Below are positions 12,701 through 24,829 of a stretch of DNA of 64,000 bases, piece after piece (the stretch's first letter is position 1; each line of letters begins with the position of its first letter). The notes beneath the pieces were generated by a model. The model did no database searches, was not told where the DNA came from, and worked only from the letters and a program-made list of their open reading frames with translations. The DNA is from Paragonimus westermani (lineage: Eukaryota > Platyhelminthes > Trematoda > Plagiorchiida > Troglotrematidae), in the NCBI GenBank assembly GCA_008508345.1, contig QNGE01000905.1:78424-142423 (forward strand), in the 5' to 3' direction. Made by a program: the position numbers and the translations under genes.

Positions 12701-13716
12701 AAACCCTGTCCGTTGCTACTACCTGATTCGACAGTTCACAGTTCGTGACATCAATGTGGCCATGCACTTGTTTCATTTCGATTACTTTCTCATTTACACA
12801 ACTAAACAATCCACAGAGTAGCCAAAGAAACGTAAGGTCCAGCTTAATATGAAAGGTCGAATTTGATTTAGATTGGATAGGAGAACATCCACCCTATTTT
12901 CTGGTAAGTGAGTGTATATTTCTGATATACATCTTATTCTGGTTGATACCTGCCACCAGGGTGCCGTCTGTTAATAAATTTCATTTGAGGTGACGTTCAC
13001 TGAACAGGAATGAACGGCCATCTTCATTTTTGCTGCCTCATGTCGTCTTTATGTAAACCCAGTCATATTTGTCTAAATTTCGAAATTACGCTTCCTCCAA
13101 CTGTGACAATGTACCCGCTGTTAGTAAGATAACATGTGCGAAAACACTCATGTCGTTGTTGCTGTACAGCACTATTCCTCAGGTAGTAACTGCTTAGTGC
13201 TTGTTACATTCATGATTATTGATACCAGTAGAAGTAACTAATTGAAATGTCGATGGACGAGAACTAAACTTCCAGAATTTTCTGCCAATGTATAAACAAT
13301 AAGACACTTCACATTTGAGTCTTTCCCACCCCGAAGGTATAACTCTTTAAAGCAACAACAACTTTACGCTACTTCATCTCTACATTCATAATCATCTGCT
13401 TCCGACATTGATGAACTTTTCTATGGTTTCTTTTGTTGCGGAGGTCAACCGAGGAAAAACCCAGACGCTTCCAACTTGGTTTGGGATTAACCTTGTCTGG
13501 AAGACACGGGATGTCTTAGTAGTGGTAGCGATGTCGGCATAGGCGACACCAACAGTTTGTGTGCATATGACGATGATCTATGGACAACATGTGCTGTCTC
13601 GTTAGTCTCTATCGGTCAGGGAGACCACCTGTATGAAAACCGCAGGAATAACCGGATGCCAGTTGTTCTCAGTTCGGTCAGCTATTCCACCGCGGAGGAC
13701 TAAGACACACACCTAA
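9776..13716. other. No recognised feature
   Basis: The longest open frame is 126 codons at 11172-11552 on the minus strand. It has no domain I recognise and no splice or composition support. A short taattaattaatt run lies near 12078. Confidence 0.45.
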
Positions 13717-13736
13717 GCGCGCGCGCACACACACAC
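13717..13736. repeat. (GC)5(AC)5 alternating purine-pyrimidine tract
   Basis: A perfect 20-bp alternating tract of a type that can adopt Z-DNA. It lies about 0.9 kb upstream of the first BMP coding exon. Confidence 0.9.
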
Positions 13737-14629
13737 GATTCGTGCCCTTAATACATAGGGCCGGTTGTTGGCCCCTTGTTCCCGAGGTACTAGTCAGCGA
13801 AATGGCGACAACGCAAAACGAGGTACAGTTTTTGTTCTTGTCAAAATAAGGCAACTGATTATCCGCTACACATGCGCCAACTTGTTTGTTTGTTCACAGT
13901 TGGCAAGGTGACAAGTTTGGCGTAGTCTGCTTACAGGCGGCACTCTTCACTGCATAAAAACGCCGTACTTTTGAAAGACAAGCAAACCTCTCCAAACGGA
14001 TGTGTCTATGTGCGTGTCTTATGGTAACCAAGAAGAATGGAACACATCCCTTCTCTTGACACAGACTCTACCTCATGTAACGCCCCAAAAACTCACACCT
14101 GTGAACGGTACGGTTCATTTGGCGATTGCTTGTGCATCGGTACGACAACCGATTTTGCGTCTGCAAAACATTCGTGGCTGTTTGTACCGTTTGCGCATAT
14201 GGATAGATTGACGAACAGAAATGGTGCGACGCATGCTTTAAGATGAACAGTTGGTTGGTTAGTTAGCTGCTTCGTTGGTCGGTTTGTTTGTGTGATACTT
14301 CGGTCAGCGAGTTGGTCCAATCAACATTCGCTGATGGACGAAGCGTTCCAGCTAGGATAAGCTAGGGGGATAGTCTGAGGGTGGGCTGGCCTTATTGGCT
14401 CGATTATCCAGAGAATGTTGTGTTTGCTGTTGCCATCTCCACTGGGAGGGGTCGACAACGAACAGGTTCAACTGAAACTGTGACATACAATCGAACCTCA
14501 CCAACCCCCTTTCATCAGTTTGCTCGTTTTGGACACTAGGGTCAATCGGCGCCAAGCTTAGTAAATTTGGCGACATTCGGCCGGCGCCACCACTCAACAA
14601 ACAGGTTAGACGCCTGGCGTCCTCTCAAA
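13737..14629 (+). promoter_or_regulatory. 5' flank or UTR of the BMP gene, extent unknown
   Basis: This stretch precedes the first BMP ATG. It must contain untranslated leader or proximal promoter if exon 1 is the first exon. I see no convincing TATA box or initiator. A GTTG-rich low-complexity segment lies at about 14246-14290. An in-frame stop at 14537 limits how far the coding frame can extend upstream without splicing. Confidence 0.35.
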
Positions 14630-15813
14630 ATGTACATTCTTGGGTGCGCCATGGAAAGTTTGGAAACGTTCAAATTGAGTTTGACGCCGTCACTGGTGAC
14701 CTTCTCTATTCATACCGTGAACTACAACCTGCCACAACTGGCCACAGCAGTAGAGTCTGAGAGTGAGACAAACCGTGTTTGGACTGCCGACTTGTGGCGC
14801 CTAGTTTGGCGGTTTTGTGCCGTAGTCAACCCAACGGCGACACAGTCTGTTCAAAAGTCATTTTGGAATGTGCCGGAATGCTCGTCGTCGTCGCACTGGG
14901 TTGTCCAGTCCTCACAAGTCGTTGTTACCAAACTCTTATCAGGCTGGTTGTCTGATAGACAACACGATGGTATACTACAACCCACCCAATCGAACAACCG
15001 TGTACCATGGTTGAGAGTTACGTACCGCCTAAGAAAAATATGCGTTGATACTCTTCCTGTTGGTGACAAAGAGTTTTCATTCAATTGCACAAGGGACACT
15101 AATCAGATTTGTTCCACTCAAATCCCATCAAGACAGAACTTTGTGACTGTTATAAAATCGACTGTTACTACAAAACGCATCAGTTCTCCGGATCCGATTT
15201 CACAAGTTTTAGCAGGAAAAAATGAAACCACCAGCTGCACACCATTCAAGTTTTCAACAAAAACAATTCAAAAGATATCATTGTCAGTTCCTCGGCCCCA
15301 GAGAACATGTAAGACATTGTGTTTGTTGCTGTTTCACTGGTCTTTGCTATTCTGGTGTATTGGAGCGTATCATGTGGATAATACTAACCAGTCCAGCAAA
15401 GAAACTAATCACACATTCTCTACTTCAACATCCTTCTCCACATCATCAGTATTGCACTCAGATTTGGTGATTCCTTTGTGGAATCGTATGGAACAAGCAG
15501 ATCTGGTCAAAAGAGATGGNGATTCCTTTGTGGAATCGTATGGAACAAGCAGATCTGGTCAAAAGAGATGGTCTTCCGTCTAGCACATCCGCAACTCAGT
15601 CAAAAACCGAGTTCAGGCACCACACTCCAAATTACATGTATCGGTTACACGCACGACATATGCGCGATTGGCAAGATTTTAGCCAATATGAGGAAAGCCG
15701 TATGAAACATCCGTTGTACAGTAGTGGCCAATCTGACCCACTTACTACATTCTCCTCTGCCAGTGGAGATCGACTTGGTACCGTGACAGCCATTCGACAT
15801 CATAAGCATACTG
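14630..15813 (+). CDS. BMP2/4: BMP-family ligand, coding exon 1 (N-terminal extension and start of prodomain)
   Basis: First of three coding exons of a secreted BMP-type TGF-beta ligand. The frame is closed upstream by a stop at 14537. The first ATG is at 14630, and a second at 14651 has a stronger context (gccATGg). With the duplication at 15469-15571 collapsed, the exon encodes residues 1-377 plus one base. Residues 1 to about 225 resemble no domain I know. A hydrophobic segment at about 229-246 (nt 15314-15370, KTLCLLLFHWSLLFWCIGAY) could serve as an internal signal sequence or signal-anchor. The prodomain start is seen as HTPNYMYRLHARH near nt 15617-15655, like the family's 'PxYMLDLYRRH'. 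The exon ends phase 1 at a good donor (CTG|gtaagt). An unseen upstream exon and acceptor could replace part of the long N-terminus. Confidence is high for the last 120 residues and lower for the rest. Confidence 0.72.
15469..15571 (+). repeat. 51-bp perfect duplication flanking a single N (probable contig join)
   Basis: 15469-15519 and 15521-15571 are identical 51-mers separated by one N at 15520, the only ambiguous base in the window. Read literally, they shift the BMP frame and end it soon after. Removing one copy and the N (52 bases) restores a continuous frame from 14630 to the donor at 15813. This is what unmerged contig ends look like. A real tandem duplication cannot be excluded from the sequence alone. 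Confidence 0.85.
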
Positions 15814-16789
15814 GTAAGTTAATCCACTGTAGATACTGAGGTCTATAGAGATCGGCCATCCATAAACCGAACATGTACATATATGAACGGCTACCTGTTC
15901 CCCTTCAGGATGAAGCGGATAGCTTCTGTGAAAACTGTACAGTACGGTTGTGACTACGGATTCAAACATTTCATAGACAAAAATGTATTGTTAGAATGAT
16001 ACAAGCATAAATGATTACACAACTACGGTGAAACCTATTCTGTCTGTCTGCTAATTTCGTGAGTTCACCAGTGATGGATCTAGTGTACTGTAACTAAATT
16101 TACTAGTAAGTGCCGGTGGATAAATTCCGCTTAAGTTAGCTGTACCTCTATGAACACGTTGGTTATATCAGCGCAGCGCACATCAGTAAAGTCATTTTGC
16201 TGACAACTTTATGATTTAGTCGCCTTCGTAAATCACAGAATTACTAATTATTAATCGGACTTTGCGGACCGGATGAAAAAACGACCGTGATGAACTTGGG
16301 TTCGCATATTTTCTTGAAGTCATGCAATGCTTCAGGGCAGCTTTATGCATAATATTTGTTATCTGTTTTTTTTAAAGTTCTGATGTGGATTCAGTGCAGC
16401 ACACAAACCCTCCGTTAATCGTTGTCAGTTCTGTGCGAAATAGTCTCCAGACAGAAACTTCTTACCACACTCATGTCATTGTTGGTGACCTCTTGTGGAC
16501 ACACGTTCGCGATTCAAAAACACCCGTCGTGCACAATCTGACAGGCTTTCAAGAGCATTCGTTGGAGATTGTTGGTTTTTAATAGAGGCTTAAATTTGTT
16601 TAACGAGTTAACTCGATGATAAGTTGCAAAAGTACAGAACCACTATTTGATGTTTCAATCTTCTAGTTTCGTCATTCCGCATCTCAAGACAAGAAAAAGA
16701 CATTACAGGCTATGGTCATCTCATCTGTCCTCAACAATACGCCACATAAAATATTTCACACATCGATTAGTGTAGTGTAGACACATGGT

Positions 16790-17128
16790 AAAATTTTCAA
16801 TTTGACCATCACTCACATTTGATCGCAGCCTTCGCATTTAGAGAGACCGTCCAGCCAGCCTCTTTTGAAAAGAAGCACTAGCCTAATGTGAGGTCAATGG
16901 CGCAGTGGTTAACACGGTTGCCTCATGATTGGAATGTCCGGAGTTCAAATCGCGGCCGTGGCAACGATATGCACTACTGACGAGCTCCAATGAGAGTGAA
17001 ACTCAAGTCTAGTGCTTCTTTTCGAAAGAGGCTGGCTGGACGGTCTCTCTGAATGCGAAGGCTGCGATCAAATGTGAGTGATGGTCTAAATGAAAATAAA
17101 CCAAATCCCCGACTACTCATCAGTAACA
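16790..17128 (+). mobile_element. HHR-SINE copy with an inverted tail fragment at its 5' end
   Basis: 16881-17128 is a + copy: tRNA-like module (A-box TGGCGCAGTGG at 16898-16908, B-box-like GGAGTTCAAATCG at about 16940), intact hammerhead (16971-17015), tail (17016-17110), then the first bases of the leader (ctactcatcagtaac). In front of it, 16790-16880 is the tail again in inverted orientation. On the minus strand it starts TAGTGCTTC, the first bases downstream of the ribozyme cleavage site. The two tails form an inverted repeat of about 80 bp. Confidence 0.85.
16971..17015 (+). ncRNA. Hammerhead ribozyme, intact core
   Basis: CTGACGA, GAAA and the GTC triplet are all present. Stem I is GCACTA/TAGTGC. 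Stem II has a terminal G-U pair and one mismatch beside an AATG loop. Stem III is ACT/AGT closed by a CA loop. Predicted cleavage follows C17009. Confidence 0.87.
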
Positions 17129-20100
17129 TGGCAAGATGACGTGAACATCTGTACTGCTCTGGGAACGAGGGTGATTACGTCCGCACCTCCCGTCAACAAT
17201 CACGTTAGTTAACACCTCCGGGTCACGGTTGCGCAGTGAAGGGACAGAGGTTTGTTACCATAATCTACTTTACGAAAGCCTTCTGATCGAAAGACAACAT
17301 TCCGGCTTGCGCTACGTCATCGCGTGCACCGGCCAACCATGGAAATGCGTCATCTTTCTCTGTTCAAGGTTTTAGTTTGTTGTGCCAATACATAATTTAC
17401 CACAAATGCGAGTGAATTACTAGATAACACGAGAGGCGGAGTCTTCCAGGGGAAAATGATGAGGACAGAGAAACATGATGATAATAAAACACGTTACTAA
17501 AACCAAGTTCCGTGGCAAGAACGTTGCGAATAAAATCTGAGTTCAATTTTTCACTTACATCGTTAGTGTGTTGATGTTCTCTATGAAAGGAGTTGGCGGG
17601 GACTTGTTGTTTTGTCTGGGTTTTAGCCAATTGTTGACAGCAATAAATTTCAGTAATATTTGACCGGACGTTCACTTGAAATTAGCACGTTCTTTGGGAT
17701 AGCCAAATTTTACATCGCCGAATGACACTTGTTTAAAACAATGGATTCTCAAGAACGGGAACTGTAGTGGCCATAGCAAAACAGTAGTTTTATAGAGGCT
17801 CGAAAGACAGCCCTGAATTAAATGGTCAATACATTCTCGGAAATAGACACGGTAATGACTGTATGGACTACACAAGTTAGGTGCATCGAGCTCTCTTACC
17901 ATGAAATTCGTTTCCGCTATTAAAGAGTTCAGCTGTTGTTGCAAAATGGCGGTGAGTAATTACTTGTCGTTTTCCTCTGACAAGCTAACTTCTTTCACGC
18001 GGAACTCATTCTCCTAAAGGTTAAGAAAGGAAACGGATCTGACGGTGCATTATCAATTGTCTTTGAAGAACCTTTGAACATTGACGTCAACCAACAATAG
18101 ATCTGTCCAGTGTTCCACTTAATTCATAGTTGTTGAAAGACAGGTGGCATCATCATCATAAACAGTGAAATATCAGTGTTCCTCACTCTAAATATCATAT
18201 CAGTCCTTGACAATTCACCGATCTAGTTTCATAAAATTTCATGCGAATCCATAGCACAAAGGGTTTTAAAAGTTCACCTCACGCTTCACTGAAGGCTCAA
18301 GCAAAGTGTACGAGCTCTAATCAATTTGTTCATTGCTTGTCATGCTCTATCCTCGGTGTAATATCTTGCCTCGTTCAGTCCATTCTGTCGCGACCTACCA
18401 GCAAGTCCAAAACTGTTTGCTTGTGTTTCTTGGGATACAAAGACACACTTGGGTGTAATAAGAAAGAAATTCAACTTTAGCATAGTTGTAGACCAAGTAT
18501 CCAGTCCTGATTCATCGATCTTTAACAGAACTATTTTACCAAATTTTGTTGTCTTAACCCCATATAGCCTCTGCGCCAATGCATGGTTTTTACCCAAGCA
18601 TACAGACATCAAGGCTTTCGTCATAAGTTACCCTTCTCTATTTTATTCCGCTCCACTGAACAGTATGTGTGAAGTTAACGCTGATCACAATCCTGCAGTA
18701 GGCCTACGAACACGCGTAAAGGTTTCGATGTACCACATCCGCAACACTATGATCACCGTGATGAACTATTTATTGATTGTCCATTCCCTTCCTAAAATAA
18801 AAAATCCACCTCAGTATCTCTCTGCTAAGTTGGTTGGAGTTGACATAATCTCTTCACCAAGGTCAGAGAACTGTCATTTTATGTGCAGAGTAAAAAGTAT
18901 CTTACCAACCTGTACAATTTAACTGACCGACTTACCACTTTGTGTACGCTGATCCAACACGGACTGCACACCGGATTCGTTTCGGGGATTGCTAATGTGG
19001 GTTGCTTAGTTCGCCACATTCCTGAAGCTATTATCACGCTGCCGTAGAATTCCTCGCCGACAGACTGCTCGTTTTTATTGTTTCTCACCATATAACGAGG
19101 AACGGAAATTGTTCTAGTAAATTCTTTTCACCAAGACTGACCCTATTTATTCGGATCTCTTTCTAGTTGAATCTGTGACTCTTGAAATAGATCGACGGAT
19201 GAACAATCATTCACACGCAATTTCCACCATGTCAACGTGGCTATTGGGCTCCCTCATTATCTGTACTTTAAATCGTATGAGTCAAGTGGTCTGATATGCT
19301 CATCAGCTCCAGTGTCTCACTGGTAGACGCCATGAATGCCGTGATATATGAGAGCGGGGTAAGAAATTCTTGCATACTATCAGATCAGACAGCGTTTGCT
19401 CTGGAGTTTTTGAGCTCTGTCTGAGAAAGCCACTCTCCTAACCAATAATCTATTAAATAACCGGAAGTACAAGATCTTATCTCAAATTTTTTCTCTTGAA
19501 TCCAAACGTGAGTTACACACATTTTTGATGAAACACCAGTTGGAAATACCTCGATTTTTCCCCACCCATACCACCGAAGGCGTCAAACAGAAGGTGGGTG
19601 GTACGAATCTCTTTAAAATCTGTATGCCTTGTTGGAAAGGTTGATTATTTGGGTGCGCTGGAATAAATAGTGCGAAGTGATACCAAGTGGAAGTATAGTT
19701 CATATGGTAGTCCTTCAATCTAGACTCTGGAATATCATTTTTTGTACTCTTCTCAACAAACAGACACTTATTATTAACTGCCACGCAAAATCGAACCCAT
19801 TTAATTAAAATGAAAACAGAAATTGAAACGATAAATCCCAGGATTGAAAGTAAACCAAACCAAGGTAACCTCAAAGTTATCGTAGGTCGATTTTCTGTAT
19901 GCATCTTTTGTTTCAGAAGCGCAAAGTTCAGAACACCAACTAGGTTCGAGAGTAAGCAACTAAACCGATCTATATCGTATCTGTTGTCGATTGAATAACT
20001 AGCTGTCTATGCTACGAACTGTCGACCGCAGACCACAGTGTGAAATCTGGCAAATCTTGTCCCTTGGAAATAAGTTCTGCTATTCGAACGATATTGTTCC

Positions 20101-20639
20101 TTTCGGTCCTTTCAAGTTAGCAGGCTCCCTAGATGCCTATGAAGTAACAGAGTTAGTTGTTTTAGCCATCTTTTTACGCGACAGAAACTACAAGTTGGTA
20201 GCGTAATAAATCCGTTCGACTGTCACTTCCATTTTCCAGCAAGTCTACTTGGTTGGCAGCTTAACAACTACAAAACTTTTGATGCAGTATACGTTTTTAC
20301 TGGGAGATGCCATATTTTTCCATTGCAGTGAACGAACCTTAGTGAGTGCGCACTCCGTCGAAGTGTTTTTGATAGGGGCACCAGTTTCATATGTAGAGTT
20401 CCATGTGAGGAAACAATTGTGACTAGAGAGTAACATGTTTTGCCAAGGGTTCACCTTTGATTCGCTATCTGTAAGCTTGCGTGACAAAGGCATTCCACGG
20501 TCCATTTTGGAGTGTAATAGACAGCGTGTAAATTAAGCATCCCAAGAATCACAGCTGAATTGTTCCGTCCCACCTCCCTGCACAAATTCAAGTTTCTATG
20601 TAATTTATGAAATATGTCCATGACCCTACTGATCCGACC
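17129..20639. other. Intron 1 interior without recognised genes
   Basis: Two longer open frames occur: 157 codons at 18449-18922 (+) and 140 codons at 19482-19904 (-, with one hydrophobic segment). Neither shows a known domain or flanking splice sites in a sensible phase. Confidence 0.45.
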
Positions 20640-20910
20640 AACTTCGGAATCGACCGATAACTAATATTTTCGCAATATTTGTGAAGCTGGTGCAAGATCA
20701 AAAACTTGCGTATTTTTCCTCTAGCATAGTCATGAAAAAATCAGCAAGAATGGGTCTCAGCGATGAACCCGTCCCGACATCGCGGACTTGTGGACAGGAT
20801 GTAGTTTGAAAATATAGTTTTGTGTTATGGGTGCACAGTAAAAACAGACTTTTATAATTTATCCACTGAAACGGACAAAAGTTAGTCTTAACATGAGATA
20901 AAACCACAGG
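20640..20910 (-). pseudogene. PLE reverse transcriptase fragment
   Basis: On the minus strand at about 20850-20715 the translation reads LFLLCTHNTKLYFQTT, then GTGSSLRPILADFFMTMLE. This corresponds to the PLE block 'LLxLCTxNTxFxFNG...GVAMGSPLSPxLADxFM'. Flanking sequence degenerates on both sides and no endonuclease is seen. It lies inside BMP intron 1, antisense to the gene. Confidence 0.72.
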
Positions 20911-22194
20911 TGAAACTCACCATATATTGGTCAGGAACGTTAGTAACCACAGTCTGTTCACCCACGGAACAAATATAACCACTGCTGGGTTCGACTGTTT
21001 ATTTTTCAATAATAAATTGTAAGTTATTATTTACAGTCAATGTAACCGGTGACTTTTTCACAGTTACCCAACCTGTGGTGGAGAAAATTTAGGAATTAAT
21101 TGGATAGAATGTAAGGGACTCCCAATTTTGTTAATTTCAGGCTAACCGTATAATCACGGCATTTTAGAAAGTATAGGACTTAAACACGTGCACCAGCTCT
21201 CAGTAACAAAACTGGGCCTCACAAGCGTTCGTAGTTTGACAGAGATCTGATTCTTCAATAAACGATTGTTGTATGCTGTGAGATCCTGAAGAAAGTCTGA
21301 GAAAAATGCACGCTCAAAATTCACCTTTCTAATTTACTCACCTCCATTCATAACCATCGAACGAAAACCCTGATCCACCTTGAAAAACATTATAATCTTC
21401 ACACTTCTAGATCTTCTAGGGACTGAGTGGGCTCTTCGGTCAACATCCATCTATGGTGAGTCACATTGTAGACATAATTTGATTGGCAGCTGACAAGTTT
21501 CCACATGCTGCCTCCAATAAAGCTTTGTTGAATTTGGTACGTAAGATCTTGAAATTCCGTAATAATATTGCGGTTCTAAACTACATTCTTGTTAGTGACA
21601 ATGAAGTGTTTTGTGCACATTTGCCGGAATCAGTCGGAATTCATTTATTCGAGTTACAAAACATACCTCCAAGTGGCCAGTTAAACAAGAGTAGTCGGTC
21701 GGATCGTTAATTTCACATTAACGGATGGAAAGCGTCTAGGGTGTATGTCAGTTTAAATGCTTTGCAGTCCTCTTATGCATTCAGGAGTGGCACCTGTAGA
21801 AGCTACCTGAAGCTGTGGTAGTCACGTGTTCATAACTGAACTTTTCTATTCAAAGGCAACTTGAAATACTGTGAATTCGCTTTGGTTTTTGCTGATTTTC
21901 TAGGGGTTATTTAATCCTGTAATCTCTCTCAGTTGTTTCATCCTTTTGTGATTCTTATCTTGTGTTGTGCCTTACAAAACGCACCGGTGTAACTGACGAG
22001 AAGGCAAACAGCGTTATCATCGTAGGGTTTTTGTTCTAATTTGTTTTAAACAATGGATAACGGGAACAACTTGTTTCCACCTTCCTGGAACCGACTTAGT
22101 CCGCCCACCTCTGGGTTATCTGAAGTATATTTGGTCCCTCTTGTGATGATCCACCTAGGCATCACTCACAGATGGGACTTTGACGGCCAGTTTG
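20911..22194. other. No recognised feature
   Basis: Only short frames occur (for example 75 codons at 21483-21710 +). No repeat is identified. Confidence 0.45.
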
Positions 22195-22290
22195 CACATG
22201 CCGAATGGGTAATGCTTAGTTTGGGATCAACGGAACAGTTGTCAGCACGGTTACCTCATGAGAGTGGGGACAGAATCCGTGACATTAACA
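22195..22290 (+). mobile_element. Possible HHR-SINE fragment, tRNA-like part only
   Basis: The segment 'atgcttagtttgggatcaa' followed by 'gcacggttacctcatga' aligns by eye with the tRNA-like module of the better copies ('gtgcctaatgtgaggtcaa', 'acacggttgcctcatga'). No ribozyme or tail follows, so the identification is tentative. Confidence 0.4.
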
Positions 22291-24829
22291 GGTACTTCTG
22301 AGGATGTCAAACACGACCAAAACTTGAGCGTAGCAATCTGTATTTTGACGTGACGTGTGTTCAAATTGCAAAACATCGGCTACTCTAGTTAAGCTCGCAC
22401 TCTTGTAGTTGTATGAGCAAGCCGTCCTCCGTTTGCCCAACAAGAAACTCTTAAGGTGAGAGTACGATCAGGGCTCTATGAACATGTTGCACGGAGCGAA
22501 AATAATTTTTACGGTAAGCCAAGATACTGGGCAAAATTTGTATGGATCGGCAACAGGGAGCGTAGTCTGGTGTGAATTAGATTGATGATCGCTGTAAGAA
22601 GACTGTGAGTGTCAAACAGCGAATGTAGAATGTGGTAACATTGTGGACACTATGCGTGTCCATATTAAGTCTGACTGACGATGAGGTTACTTGCGTGACA
22701 TCATCCGCTGGAGACTTGAGCCAAGGACGTGCTGACCTCTGTCGAACGTAAAGACTGAATAAAGAGGCAAGTGAGTGTCACCAGGATAAACCAGTAACAA
22801 GATTTATTGGGTCCGTACCCATCACTATAAAGTTGTCTTTGTCTAATCAACAGAACTCCGTAAACTGCCAGCAATTTAATATCGGCCTTTCGTTGCAACA
22901 CACCGAATGAACCGATTATACCAATGGTAGGATTTATCCACATAATGAAGTTTACATCTTAATGTCCCCGAGTTTCTCGCTTGTTCACTCAAGTAGTTGC
23001 TTCTTTGCGATACTGAGTGGGAAGGTCATTTAGACACTGGCTGACGCCAACAGTGATTCTATCATGTCAGTACATCTGTAAATAGACTGCTATGTGAAGT
23101 GTAACGGTTTAGTCAATTGAATCTAGTGCTTGTGAAGTATTTCTCTGCTCGGGAACAAATGTCCCAAACTAATGACAACACAGGTTTGGCTTACGTTTGA
23201 TTGAAGCTTACAAACCGTATCACCCAGTGGTTATCCCTGTGAGAGATCTTTCCGCTTAGGTGCGGAGTATCCAAGTCTATCGGATTTAAGTTTAATATTT
23301 TTGTTTCAACGATTCCTGTTCTGTGTGCTCACCACCAACATTTGATTTCAGAACACCGTTTTCTGTGTTCAGTTAGCCAGTATGCTGAATTGTACAGCTC
23401 TAACAAGCAACAATTGGATGCTTACACGATTATATATATGACAGGAGGTTCCCAGCAATTCAGATACCACTGCGACAGACGAATTGTCGCAATACGTCAT
23501 TTTTGTGTTTCATTGATAAACAGTCTAACAAGGTCAAGACTACACTGAACCTTTTCTGTAAGTAACTCTTAAGTGGAATGTAACCACTTTGGAACTTGGA
23601 AGAAAAGCCTTCTGTCCGGCAAAAATCAGACCATCAGTCAACCTTTTATAAACCGTGGTCACAGGGAGTTAGTCAGCAGTCTGTTTTCTCATTATTCTGG
23701 GTTTAATTTGCATTAATATCATACCACAAGGCGTAACTACTACCAGACAATTAGTCTGTGAATAACTGAGCTTGCATACGGTAGCTGATCATTTTCTGTC
23801 TATAAAAGCCTTAGATCTTTAGGACAGTAAACTGAATATAAATAAAATTACCCGGAAAAGCCAAACTGTCGACATCTGGCAGTATACGCCTGCTTGTCGG
23901 CTAGTTTCAGTGAAAAAGAGGTTCGAAGTTGCTGCTTCTGGTTTTTCTAAAGTCGACCGGACGTGTTCACAATATTTGCGAAACAGAATTCATAGAAGTC
24001 TCTATTAACCTACTACAGTGTGTTGAGATTTCGACATATTTCTGTACTAACTCTTCAAGAGGTGACTAACATTCTCATCCGAAGTTTTCAAAAGTGAGTT
24101 CACAAAGCCCAGCCTGCTTCGTAAGCATAATTCCGGAAACTTTTTGTTCAAACAGAACGGTACTAACTCACAAGAATCTGAGTGTGTTTGTAGAAGGCAC
24201 TGGAATTTTACCATGATATTAAAACCGTTAGATTATTGTAGGCCTACGCTTGGAATCGTTGCTAATTCAGAAAATCGTTCACTTTACCAACATATCCAGC
24301 GCGATTCTTGTCACTTCGTTCAGCAGGACCTTCAGTGGAGTGTTCGACTCGGCCTACTTTGAAGTCATCGTCACTTAAACAAAGGGATTTCAGTACATCT
24401 TTATATAAGAAGCTCAAAAACCGGATTCCTCCATTTCCCGATTTACGTCAGTAAACCCTAATGGTTTTTCACAATATTAACAGTCCAGCTAGCTTCTGAT
24501 GAGAAATCTATAATTCACTGTTTTCAAGTTTTAAACGTACTTCTTTGTTGGAGTGGTAGGGCACCTATGTGGATAACGTCCGAACTAAGGGCCACGGCTT
24601 GACTGCATCATAACATTGTGTTTGTCCACACACAGAAGTTGACTACAGACGACGATTTGTTAAAAATTATTCCAAGTGCGTTGCGTCAAACTAAGTATTA
24701 GTCAATTTTATTTATCATACATCGCAGAAGGTTTGCTGACCGTCTTTATCATTTGTGTTAACTGTTTTCTCAAACCTTTTAAACAGTCAGTAACGTAAAT
24801 TGAAGACTGATTTTCCGGGTTGTCTCTCC
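22291..24829. other. No recognised feature
   Basis: No domain, repeat family or RNA gene is seen. A tctagtgct segment near 23123 recalls the ribozyme 3' strand but has no other support. Confidence 0.45.

Noticed and set aside
16385..16582. Possible extra BMP exon shortly after exon 1
   Set aside because: A T-rich tract and cag precede it, but no clear donor in matching phase was seen. Exons 1 and 2 already join in phase within a continuous prodomain.
18449..18922. 157-codon open frame, + strand, in intron 1
   Set aside because: No domain, repeat or flanking splice signals recognised. This length can arise by chance in 64 kb of six-frame sequence.
19482..19904. 140-codon minus-strand frame with one hydrophobic segment
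   Set aside because: A single hydrophobic run is common in chance frames. No family resemblance and no neighbouring exon were seen.
23120..23150. tctagtgctt resembling the ribozyme 3' strand
   Set aside because: No core, stem II or tail similarity nearby.
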